Source: Hymenolepis diminuta
Taxonomy: Eukaryota; Platyhelminthes; Cestoda; Cyclophyllidea; Hymenolepididae
Length of the DNA: 64,000 nucleotides
Reading direction: 5' to 3'
Assembly: GCA_900708905.1 (NCBI GenBank)
Contig: CAADRB010000041.1
Span: forward strand, 32,149-96,148
The notes under the pieces are model-generated. The model was not told the DNA's origin, did no database searches, and worked only from the letters and a program-made list of their open reading frames with translations. The position numbers and the translations under genes are program-made. Numbering within the stretch: position 1 is the first letter of the stretch; the number at the start of each line of letters is the position of its first letter. Shown in pieces: positions 48,790 through 61,200 of the stretch.

Positions 48790-51300
48790 AACCTCTTTAT
48801 TGCCGAATTTCGTAAACGGTATGGTCAAAGGTAACGAGGCTAAACGTTTAATTGCTTATTTGACGAGTAAGGAGCATTACGATGGGATTTGTCAATCGAA
48901 TCAATGGATTTTAATTGGAATACTCAAATCAGATCTATATTCCGGTGAGAGTTTTTAATCAGAGAAACTCTGAGTGTTAAGTTCACTATTAACAATGGTG
49001 AGGTGAAATAATTTTACAATTTTTAATCGTGAAAGGCATTTGAATATGGAGGATAGTGAGTCTACGAGGGGAGAAGGGGAGGGGGGGAATCTATAAGAAA
49101 ATGGGAATAAATGCACGATGTCATTTGGTTTTTGGATTCGGGTTTTACATGTCCTAGTGTTGCGATTTGTTATTTCATTTAATCTCCAGGTATATATTGG
49201 TTCTTCTAATAGCCAAACTATGAGGACGTGATTTTGAAATAGCATAGTAATAATTGACTCCGAAAGCATATCTACATTGGAATACAAGTTTTTTCAAATT
49301 CAGCTTGACTGGGAGGAGGATATCAAGATGAAGAAGTCATAATTTGTGAAGTTTTGGTTTAATCGAAAACACAGGAAGGAATTAATTTTAGAATAAACGG
49401 ATTATTAATTATCTTTGTTTTAAGAAGCTGGCAGGGATGCACCGTCAACATTGGGAAATTATACTCTCTATCTATAGTGCTTCTAAAAGTAATATATCTT
49501 AAATAATATTTAAAAGGTAAATTCAGTTCTTAAAATGGTGATAAATGAAATAAATGGCACTATTCAGATTTCGTGGTGGTCAGGGACTGTTTGAAAGCAT
49601 TAAAATCACATTAAAATTGAGTCAGTGGATGAACTTTTTAGGTAATTATGTCACTGAATAGTCTTAATCCCAAATTTACCTAACCAATAAATTATTACTT
49701 ATAAGAAAATAATATTTTCCCAAAAGAATTCTTATATGTAAGATTCTTTATTTTCCACTTTTTAATTCCTACTTCTATTAATTCTTTTTTATTCGAACGA
49801 ATTTATTTGCATTACGGTTGTAAACAGCGCATAATATAAATCGATCTATCGATATGAAAGTGTGCGTCTTGTGTTGAAATAGCGGTTTGGGTCGTTTGTA
49901 TTGTGGTGTTGTCGGATTGTGTTTGTAACTAGTGCAGTGCCTTAGAGAATCTAAGGGTCGGTTACGGTATCCTACAGAGAAGGGCAAATAGCATAGACAC
50001 ACTGAAATATGCGTTCCAAACGTGTTTACGACGAACCAAAATGGACTAGGCTCGTTAAAAACAGTTTATGAAATTGACACACTTTACCAACTATGAATAA
50101 GTAATTGACATAAATATCGGGTGGGACTGTCTTCAATTTTTCATATTTGTGGTCAGTTAAAGATGGTTTTTTCTGTTTCATGCGGTATTTTATTTCGAAT
50201 TTGGTTTAACCTGTAGCATTCTACCTCCCAATATAGAAATATTTTTGAATAAAGTACAAAATAAAATCCAGACGCCCATTCGATTTCCTGTATTAAGCAA
50301 GTATTATTAATGATTATTATCATTGCTTCCTTTTATTTTAAAACCCATTGACGCATTTTCATGACAACAGTAAGTGTCTGGCTACTTGAACACAATCAGC
50401 TTTGATCATCTTAAAGTGAAAAACCAGCACCTCAACTCTATCCTTGTGGGACAAAAATATCGTCAAATCCGATTATTGTGAGGGGAGATCATTAACTCTG
50501 GTTGAAATCACTGCTAAATGTTCCGTTTCAATAAAATTATCTCTTAGGATATTACATACTTTTGTATTGGACATTTGTGGCAGATGCAAGAAGTTTTAAT
50601 CTGAAGTAATGCATCCGTTAAGACTTTACATATCAAACATTGTGAATGGATCCATTTAATATTGTAAATCAAAAATTAATATTGGTGTCCATGTGTTTGA
50701 CGTCTGAGACTTCTTTTAGATAAATATTTTCTTATTCTATAAACCCCTAAAATAATACATAAAGTTAACCTTCAAGCATTAATATTCATACACCAATAGA
50801 AATTGACCAGAGAGGAGTGCCTACATTTTCATCGAAGGTCTGAGAACATTAATAAATTTATCTCTTTAATGGGCGAAGACGAAAATGCTTAATTAGAGCA
50901 ATCGGCGAAAATGAAATCATAGATTATAACATCTACATAGATAAATTTAGTTTGCAATAGTTTAGTTCTAACGATACGCTATAAGTCAAAAGCGAATAGT
51001 CAATGTTAAATTTTTGCTAGAAATATAACTATTCATGAAGTTACAGTTTAAATTCACTTAAAATCATTTGTGTATAAAAATATTCCAAAGCTTAGCAGCT
51101 TAATCTTTTTTGACAAAAATAATATATAAACATAGGTTTTATCTTATTTTAAAACGGTTAAAGTCAGTATTTACAAAAAATAAAAATAATTTTTTTTGTT
51201 TAAATGGCCTAAATACTCTTCCACCATTTGCTCGCTATTTTAGCGCTTTCACTTGACTGGTTGCAATTTCGCTGTTTTATTTCCATTTTATGCTATGCTA
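48790..51300. other. SUFU-ZMYND11 intergenic region
   Basis: AT-rich, with the dispersed-repeat copy at 49690-49985. No gene seen. The ZMYND11 promoter should lie here, but I cannot point to one. Confidence 0.5.
49690..49985 (+). repeat. Dispersed repeat, copy 2
   Basis: Same ordered blocks as 14395-14645 (TTCTTTATTTTCCACTTTTT, GTGCGTCTTG, GTGTTTGTAACTAGTGCAGT, CTTAGAGAATCTAAGGGTCG). The divergence suggests an old insertion. I do not recognise the family. Confidence 0.5.
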
Positions 51301-51301
51301 G
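51280..51301 (+). promoter_or_regulatory. Splice-acceptor-like site 3 bases upstream of ZMYND11 ATG
   Basis: TTTCCATTTTATGCTATGCTAG ends at 51301 and the ATG is 51305-51307. Either a 5' UTR intron or spliced-leader addition would use it. If it is a normal cis junction, an upstream exon could also extend the protein N-terminus, although the frame gives no hint of that. Confidence 0.4.
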
Positions 51302-51304
51302 AAA

Positions 51305-52297
51305 ATGCCGTATAATAGAGTTGGAAGTTTTCGTCATGCTGACCCACGAAAAGTTCGTGAGGTATGGAAGATCCTCGACTCGAACAAAGGTCAGAAGCAA
51401 TCTGTCCCCATTGATAAACTAGTGAGACCACTGCGAAAAGTGTTGGATATGAAGGATGAAAGCATACGACTATTACTAACTGAAATTGAAGGTGACAGTT
51501 TGATAGTTAAGGTTAGCAATTCTTCCGGAAAAGGTTGTGATGGATACCGTCTTCCTGATTTTCATCACCCCTGTCCACGTCAACAGCACGATTGGTACTG
51601 TTTCCGATGCCACAAACCCGGTGAACTCTTACACTGCAGCGACTGTTTCCGCTCTTATCACTCGGAATGCATAAATGACGATCAATATCCGAATAATCAT
51701 GCTCGAACTCTCCGGTCTCCCCGTTCGATGTCTGACGACGATGAGGACTTCACTTGCCCCGTATGTGAATCCCGACCCAAATGCGAGTTTTCTCGCAAAC
51801 AAATTCGCAAGCTTCTCGAGTTTGCCACTCACAATTTACGAAAACAATCCTCTTGGAAGAATTTCAATCAAATTGGTTATAAAGATGACATTGACAAGAA
51901 CGAGTACATTGTATATAAATACGTCGACATGAGTTTACTTGAACGCAAGATCAAGGATGGCCGTTACACCGCCCTGGAATTTTTTGCAATGGATGTTGAG
52001 CTGCTAGTTCATGATGTCTGTCTCCTCTCTGGTCCATTTAGTACTGATGCTGACGAGGCACGCTTTCTTCTCCGTTCTGTAAACAATGAAATTACCGAGA
52101 TTCAATTGTGTACTGACTGTTACATTAATGCTAAAGCCCGTGTTAGTGACTTCATTACTAAACCCTGTAAACCTCCCCATGAGTTCATCTGTGCGTGTAA
52201 TCGATCTGCGACAGGAGCCGGCTTATTTGATAACGCTAATATTCAACACTGTTATTGGCCTGCCAAAGTTTTGCTGGAAAGGGATGATGGTTATGAG
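51305..52297 (+). CDS. ZMYND11: ZMYND11 coding exon 1 (winged helix, PHD, bromodomain-like, PWWP start)
   Basis: Residues 1-331. Donor GAG|GTGAGT. The PHD C4HC3 ligands are visible. The bromodomain helix that normally ends Tyr-Asn reads [14 protein letters not shown], without the acetyl-lysine Asn, as I recall also for human ZMYND11. The PWWP signature survives only as [12 protein letters not shown] at about residues 316-327. Confidence 0.92.
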
Positions 52298-55200
52298 GTG
52301 AGTGATCTGCTTTTTTGGAATCTTAATTCCTTGTTACTGTTGAGTAATCGCCCTTTCCTGTTTTGTAGATTCGTTTCTTCGGCGGAACCCACGAGCGAGC
52401 TTACGTGAAGAAGTCGAACACGGCACCGTTCGTTTTACCCGAAGAGGATCCGGCGTTTCATCGGAGGTCTCTAGCTGGGGCCCATAGTGTCCCGACCAAC
52501 AACATTGAGCGAGCTTGGAATGAGGTGAGAAAGCTCCAGGCCAATCTTGAATCGGGTTATTATTCACACTCCTCCGGGGAATCGGATATGCCCCCCTCGG
52601 ATGATGAATATACAGATGAAATTTACCTCCGTCCAAGACGACGCACCGCAGTGTCACTGTCAAATAGTCCGCGTTCTTCTGCCACAGCTAACTCGATGAA
52701 ATTCAAGCATTATAAAAGGTGAATTCATGTTTTAAATTTGTGTCTTGAGTATTTTTAATGCATTTTATGGTAGCTGTTAAATCTAATCAAAGCTAGAAAT
52801 TTTAATTTTCAAATTTTTATTGCTTTTATTTCTTCGAAAATTTCTTTCTTTTGCTCCACTCCAAGGAGAAATTGACTTGGGAAAGGTTTTTTATCTCTCT
52901 AAATCGTAATGGCTATTATTATTATCATGTTATATTAAAATAAGGAATTTATTATTGGCGCTCATGTTTATTGTTTATTTTAATTATTGTTTCCCTTTAA
53001 GTTGTTGCTTTGACTGACAGTTTTATCATGTGAGAGTTTGTGAGTGCGGTGTGGGAATGGGAGAATTATGTTTACTGGTTTGCAACCAAGTTATCTGTTC
53101 ATCTATTACTCGTGGTAGAAGCGAAGCCAGTAGATTTCCAACCGCTTAAAAATGAGCAAACACCTAAAATGTAAGAGATTTTCATGAAGTTAAGAGTGTA
53201 ATTTCGATTAGACTTGTGTAATTTATTTTAACCCAATCTGTTTCATCTCAACTAACAAAAAATGTCGTCGCTTTGAAGTTGGATAGGATTGCATTTAAAC
53301 TTATTGAAGAAACGTCCTCTTTCACGTTCACTGCTAAATTAGCTTGCGAACTGATGTTAATTAGACGTAGATTGAACTGTATTGATCTTGTTCCTAAGGA
53401 TCTCTTCCATTATGTTCAATGGTAATTTTCGGGATATCTGTATTTTCTCATTTCAAGTCGCTTCATTGTTTATCAGCACACCAGTGAACAGTTTTACTGA
53501 AGGCAACTAAACTGTCTATAAATTGAGCCAGGAACTCTAATGGAGCACCAAATACTTAATGAAGTTAGGTTTCGAGGTCATAAGTTCATTTATGCGGTCT
53601 TACTAACTCCCATCGGCGTTTAAAGTGTTTTCTAGTACTCATCCTGAGTAGATCATGGAGTCTGGTGCATTTGTCCATCCCGCTCACTGGTTATGCACCG
53701 ATCGAAATCGCGACCTCTGAAATCGCTGACGACTTAACCTTCGTAAGATTCGCTTTTTTTCCCGACTTTTACCCTTCTATCTTCCGTTTGTGAAAAATAG
53801 TTCTTGTTCATCACTTTATTCATACAAGTGTCTGAATCATCTAGTGTTCATTTTGATAGTGTATTCCTGAATCACATTCTATACCTATTTACTCAACGCG
53901 AACCAAGAGCTTAAAGGTAAATTGAATATTTCTAATACACTTATTACCTTTGTTTCTTACCGCAGTTTTCGTGTTTTTGTGATTGATTGTCTCTCCTGGG
54001 TAGTTTTCCTTTGGTAAAAGAAACATCGTCCTGTAAGAATCATTTAATAGCTTACAATTTATATCCATAATTTTCACTACAGAAATTTCTGAAGTCTTCA
54101 TGAAATTTTTGGATATCAACGTTTAATGCATATTTACAATTTTATAACCTTTTAAATTATTTTAAAGCTTCAAATAAGATAATAATCTAATAGTCTTTTA
54201 ACTTCTTTCTACCTATCCCGGTATTTCAGGTGAGAATATAATTTGATGATCATCAGGTGATTCAGTGTGAAATAGCGAAATAGTTTCCTTTTCTCAGAGA
54301 AGGGTCTCAACGAAGTTTTCAGTATATCAGCCTCTTCTGTCCTTATCTACCTTTTTTAGGACAGACATTGCAATTGTTTTCTTGGCTGTTCAATTAACCT
54401 TTTTCAAATTGTTGCAAAATCTGTCACATATCTTCACTAATAGTCAATCACACTGGTTAATCCCGGTCAACAGGAGAAGGGTTCTCATAATAGTGGCTCC
54501 AAGATGCCTGCTCTCTCCCTAAGTGTTAAAAACATCTTCATTAGTGTGCTTTGGAGTTATTTAATTGAGGACCTCGAAAAGCTAATATGTTCAGGTCAAG
54601 TACTTTATGATTAAGAATTCACATTTAGCTTATTATCTCTTTATCATTTCCTTGAATAGCTATGTGTTCAAAGTCTCTCTTGTTTAAATTCACAAAATCC
54701 TATCTGACCTCTAATCGACTGAATAACTATCGCTGCGTTTACTATCATTATAAATATGATAACGATAAATAAATATTAATTTTTCAGTGAATTATTCTTT
54801 ATTAAATTACCTCATAATATGAAATCACTACATCGCATATAAATGGTTTCGAGAATTTATCGGCTTCCTATCCTCTCCTTTGATTCATATTGTGGGAGAA
54901 ATATAGGGCTCGGTGTGAATGTTGTTGCTAGGTTGCAGTATACCATCACAGCTAGTCCAGCCGATAGCTAGCAGTCAGGCGCTGCTAGCGTACCACGTCT
55001 ATACGTATTGCGCTTCTTATTCGTTCGCTCGCCTCCCTCTGTTCTTTATCTCGGCCCAGAGCGCGTTCGTGAACACTTTACTTTCCCTAATGCAGCCTCG
55101 CGACCTAGTGCCAGGTATGAGTCATCCCATTTCCCGGCCGGCCGACTGGGAAGTAAATATTTTCATATACGCGACGTCTACTTCTCCCCCTCTCTGGGCC

Positions 55201-58200
55201 ATATAAGTTTGTAGTTGGGAGAAATACGTAGTTTAGGGATCACTATAATGCATAATCGGAACCCTATCACCCTCTCTTATTTCCTTCCATACCAAATAGT
55301 GACTATAGATTAACTTCTACCGTTTATATCTAAAGGTATGAACTGATGAAAACTTTCGGTGTTAGAAATCTCTAGACATTCATCAATGCATAGTAAGTTT
55401 TATGACCTTGATTAACAGCATTAACTAAATGTGAGACTTCGGGGGGTGGTTTTAATTTAGTGGTCACTAACATAGGACGGAGAAAAATTCCTGATCTGTT
55501 ACCCTTTCAAGCTTCTACGAACTTCATTGCACAACGTAGGATAAAGACAGGCTAAAAACTTGTAATAAAAGAGAATAAAAAGAAGGCGCTGTTATCCTAA
55601 CTAATAAACTGAAACCGTATGCTGTAGGTAGAAAGCCGGAATAAATAATTGAAAAAAACCTAGTTACTATATAATCGTAAACAGGAAGGTGACTCAAGTC
55701 CTGATTATTTACGCAGTTGGTATGTGCATATGGTACTGGGGAGGCTTTTGCTGAATAAATGCTCATTTTTTGCCCAAAGTCATTATTGCTGGTATTGCTT
55801 AAGGTAAATTATGAATGCTGATTAAGAATATGTGTCGGAGCTTCTTTGCAACTGCTTGACTATACTTCTCTCGGAATTTAAATTTTACTTGACCATAGTT
55901 TGACATCAGAAATGTTGTACTTTTATGATTAGAGTATATTGCTTTTATAGTATACAATGATCTTTATAATTTCGGAGTATTATCGCTTCGTTTTCTTTTC
56001 TTGCTCAAATCTTTCCATAAAAAATTTGATATTTACCGCAATTTTTTCTGTGAGAATAATCCTGCCAAATATTTTCTTAATTTAATTTGGACAGAATTGC
56101 GCCTGCGCCTTAGTTCCAATTCTTGCCGACACTGGATATAAGGTTTTAGTCTGTAGCGGCATTGAATTCTCGTTTACTTCTGCCAACGGAAATGTCCACA
56201 TTATATAGCTACTAACCAAAAAAGCCTGGAATGGCAAAACACGTAGTCACTCATGCCGCTAAACTGCAAGTCTCATTCTACCCAAAGTTATAAGATGAGA
56301 GAGTAATAGGATATGTGTTATAAGTATACAAAGGGGATATCTTTTTGGGGAGGAGTGGGGAGAGGGAGACAGCTCATAAACAAAGGTTTTCTAGGACGCC
56401 TTGTACCATAAATTTAAGACGGGATATAAAAATTTAGGAAACTACCGCTGATATAATGAGCGAAACTTTGAATCTTAGAAGCCTATGTGGGATTTATGGC
56501 GGCCCAAACGCGTTGTTGTTGAGTAGTTTTATCGCGTCATTGCTGTGAATATTTTTGTTCGTTTTGAACCTTCATCTTGCAGAAAGGCGGTTACAATAGA
56601 CCTGACAATTGTGGTCTATTTAAAATAGATTATAGTCTTCCTGGCTGTTGCAAAATTTTGATATTATTATCTTTCTTCTCTTTTAGACGAAAGACTTCGA
56701 TTTCAAGTGAAGACAGTTTCCGAGCCTCTTCCCCTTCCTCAATCTCTGGTGGAGCCCCATCTGATCACTCCAGCAGTCGTTCAAGCAGCAACAGCACCCG
56801 TCGTCGCACCGCCACCTCAAACTACCGCAAACAAAAATCCGGAGGCGGCAAAGCGTCCCTTCCCTCAAAAACCACCACTTCAAAACTCTCCTCCGCGGCA
56901 GCAAGACAGCGTTTCTCCACCGAAACAACTTCTCCAGTTGCAGCCGCCGCGCTCACGGCTTTGGCAGAAACTAAAGCCGCGGTAGCAGCTGCATTCAATA
57001 AGAAAAGTAGTTATGGTGGTGGCGATGATCTCCTAGATGCCTCAACGACGTTTCAACAGCGTAGGGGTCGAGGTCGTCCCCCGGGTTCTGGAGCTAAAAA
57101 ACGCAAACGAAAATCCTCTTCTTCTGCCTCCCTCACATCCCTTCCGAATTCGGAGGCATCTGATCGGGAGAGGAATGACTTTAAGGCGGTGACCTACAGG
57201 AAGAATAGCTCTTCTCTTGGAAGAAAAAAGAATAGGTCGGACAGCTTATCGTCCTCTCCTTCGAGTGATTCTGATGATGATGGTGATGATGATGATGATG
57301 ACAAAATGCCCGGTTCTTCACGAGGAAGGAAATCCGTTATGCCTCGGGGCAAGCGAGCTGCTAATGGACATTTGACGGCACCAAGGACTTCTCCACAGAG
57401 CAATAATAACAATTCAAGATACTCAGCAGGAAGTAGCACTGCAAAACGTCCACGTGGTAGGCCTCCATCCTCCGGTACACGAGGAGGTGCAAGTCGAAAA
57501 GGAGGGGTCTCTGTACCTCGTAAAAAGACGAAAACAAGTTCCCTACCGTCGGATTCCGACTCTGAGTTAACTGATCGCTGCTCGACTACTTTTCCCTCGA
57601 GACGAGATCAAACAACTGCGACTCCGGTGGTTGTACAACATGTAAAACCTCAACAGCACCCCAAGATGTCTTCAAGTGCTGCTAGTTCCTCTTCTGAGTC
57701 TGGGAATTCGTCTGATGAAGGTTCGGGAAACAACAGCAGACGACATCCCCTTCTACGAAGACCCGCGTTTGCTCCTCCCCTATCCTCCACGCAATCTTCT
57801 ACCGGAATGACATCAGTTCCTGGCAGTGGTGGCATCAGTCAAGCAGTGAATTCTGCCACCGCAATGGTGAATGCCCTTGGTGCTAGTGGAATGTCGGCTA
57901 GTTCGGCTCTCACTCAACAGCAGTTGAATAAGTCGGGATTTACAGCTCTTGAAATGGCAGGACGTAGTAGTGGTGGAGGAGGACTGGGCTCACTTCCCAG
58001 GTCACATCTCCCCCCAAATAAGAGGCTTGCGGCCGCAGCGGCAGCGGATTTGAAGATGGATGCCACGTCACCTACATCTTCCGCAGTTATGTCGTCGTCC
58101 GGTGTAATGATGTCTGGCATGCATTCTAGTGGATATTCACCGAGAAAGCTAGCGAATAAACAGGTTCAGGTGCGTTTCTAGTATTGATTTATATCATGTG

Positions 58201-61200
58201 ATTTACTTTATTGTATTTAAAAATTCTGCTATTTATTAATAGGCTTTATTTTCACTTATGACAGGCTTAATAGAGAAACTGAAGGATTATAAGATTGTTG
58301 ATGTGTATTTATCTGTTCTCCATTTCGCTCCAATTTTCACCTTAGTCTCATTTTATCATTTTTGCGCTCCTAAAATCTAGTTAGTTGCCTAGTCGTTTGT
58401 CAACCTATCAGATACTGCTTCCTGTCGTTTGTGCACCTTGGTAGTCCCTTATCTTATTAGTCTTAGCTGTTAGGTTCATTCATTTATTATTTTCATATCA
58501 CAGTAAGCACGAGCTAAAGCTAAAACTTAAATTCAGTTCCCGCTTGAAAAGCTCTACTGTGTTTTTAGGTTATAATGCTTATATAAATTATTAGAAGCTT
58601 AATTAGTGTTACTAGAAATTATTTGCGCTCAATAGATCGAATCCCAGTGCTGAGGTGAGGGTATAGTTTTTATCAGAGTCATACCTTTCTCTTAGCTGTT
58701 GCTTTTGTCATAATTTTCTATTTAAAATCCTTAGCTGCTTACTTGATCCTTCAGATGACATATTTCACCTAACTATGGAAAAAATTAAAAGCTGCCCAGA
58801 TAAGTTTTTGATAATGAAATATTGTAACCTAATACGGGTTCAGATTTGAGTTAAATCATTGCTAACTTTTTCATTCATGGTATGATAAAAAATACGCCTT
58901 TTAATTATGAATAAACATCTAAACATGCCGGAGGATTGCACGGAAGCAGATAATTATACCAAGGTATCGAGAGTCTTACTTCGATTTAGTTCTGTATGCA
59001 TAGAGTTGTTAACCTTCTTTCCTACGCCCTATTCTGAAATACCCTAATGTTCCAAATTTTATTATTTGGATCCTGAGTATCTGTGAGTTTATGTTTGCGA
59101 TATTCAGGGTTTATAAACCACCTGATTTAGGTGAGTGGTTGATCATGTCATCTCGATTCATTCCTACCTCGTTGCATCGCAGTCATCTGCCTGATAACTT
59201 AAATGATCAGTTAATGTTCATTCCACAAATATAATTTGGACATAAAAATGCATAGCTTTAAATATTACAATTACCAATGGTGAAATATGTCTTTCTTGAA
59301 AAGTAAGTATATCTCTGGGGCTTGGAGCTCTTCTGGAGTTCTAATTTGCACCCCTTTCTCCTTAACTTCTTCAAGTTATGTGAAAAGTTCATTAATATTG
59401 GAGAATAGTTTTCAAGTAGATTGGGAACAATCACGCTAATTTTTGTGAATGGAAATTTGAATTCTCATGCATCTTCATAATCATGTATTTTACGCTCCAA
59501 CTCTAAGTTGTCTGATGTCAGAAGAAAGCCAAAGTCCGAAATTGGGTGAGTTCAAAGAAGGAGGGTGATTGCACATCATTCCTGTCTTCATTTTAGTGAT
59601 GCGGTTAAGGCTTTTTACCCTAACAGAGCTCACTTGAACGACGTTAAGCGCTGTCTTCATGGTTAAAATGCAAAATGTTACGTAGATGCTATGCAGGGAC
59701 CTAATGTTCAATCCCATTACTACTTGAAGGTTCCTGCTTCGCGGTAGATGAGAAAACCTCTGTGGGAAGTATAGCCTGTGATTACCCTTAAATTTCTAGA
59801 CAGATCATTTTTTGAAAAATATTCAAACTAAAATACTGCTACTTTTCTTCGGAGTGTGTGGTATGGAAAATATATGCAGTGAGAATATCATGGATTAGGG
59901 TTTGCATTGTATTTTAAATTGAAATTGGTTATGAATTCATTTGAGAATCGTGCTTCTCATTTCACTTATGTTATTTACATAGAAATGCTACATTAAGTAA
60001 TGCTCAGTCAACCATTAAGTAGTTTAATTGAGAATTGCTCTGATTAAAAAACCATACTTAAACTTTGTAGCATGTTTAATAGACATTTAAATGAGTTAGA
60101 AACTAATAAAATTAGACTTTTGTCTTTATGTTTTCTTTTTTTGGATTTTAATTTTAATTTTCACGTTTGAAGTTGCTTCCAATTCCAATACACCAGAATG
60201 TCTGTCTTATTTTGTGATTACCTTCGTAATTACCAACTTCATTGAAATGTTTTCGCCTTTCTTTGACCTTTTTAAATTCTATTTGGTTTTGGCTAGTCGT
60301 GGAAATGACATGACTCCTATTTCCGTAGATAGTGTCGTTGGTGAAACAGTTATATTTCTATTTCTAAATACCAGAAATATTAAATAGTTTTTTTATTAAT
60401 GTAGAAAATGAAAAAGACATGAAATGAGGTTCTATTGGAATTTAGATTTGTGCGAAAGCCATCGTCTGCCGTTTTTTATGACAGTTCCTAACGTTCTTTG
60501 AGCTTGTATTTCTGCATTTCTACTTCAAAATCCTTGCATTCGAACAGCTGGTTTCATTATATGTTGACGACTTGATATTTCCCAGAGTATTTAAACATTT
60601 GAAAATTTTTATAGCAATCTTTACTTTTCAATTATTGAGTATATTGATTCTTGCATTTTTCCCTATCGTAGATCAAATTTTTACCGTTTTGGGATGTTTT
60701 GATTGACAACGCATGAGAGTAAAGTTAAGCTCTTGATGTGTTTACAGTTTAGTGTAATGAATAATTGACAGTAAAAGTGCATACTATGCAGTGTGCAAAT
60801 ATGACTGCCTCTCTTGCCTATCGATGTCAATGTGTGTGTAACAAATTGAAATACAAAGTTCGTTTTTCATAATTAAGTGCGGCGTTCATTCTTTTGGGGT
60901 TTTCTTCGTTTGCTGCCTTAAAATACAATGCTATTGTGTTAAATTGAATTATTTATGCGATTTAAACTTGTCACTATCAGTTTAAGTCTAGTAAAATACT
61001 GGTGCATAAAGTTCGAGATTCATTGTGTTATCTACGCTTTTCGAATTGTACTTGTTCGAGTTGATGGCTTTTGACTGTTGGAATGCTGTTAGGTTCGGTT
61101 GCTACTACTACTTTTAATCATTCCCTTCATCTCTTAGTTTCTAGAACTTGTTAGGTTCTCTTAAAGAGCCTTGAAATCTTTATGTATTCGAAAGCTTTAT

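Larger units (their letters stand above)
52719..56686 (+). other. ZMYND11 intron 2
   Basis: About 4 kb with two SINE-like copies (53575-53745 minus, 54430-54570 plus) and a GC-richer islet at about 54890-55230. No exon recognised. Confidence 0.55.
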
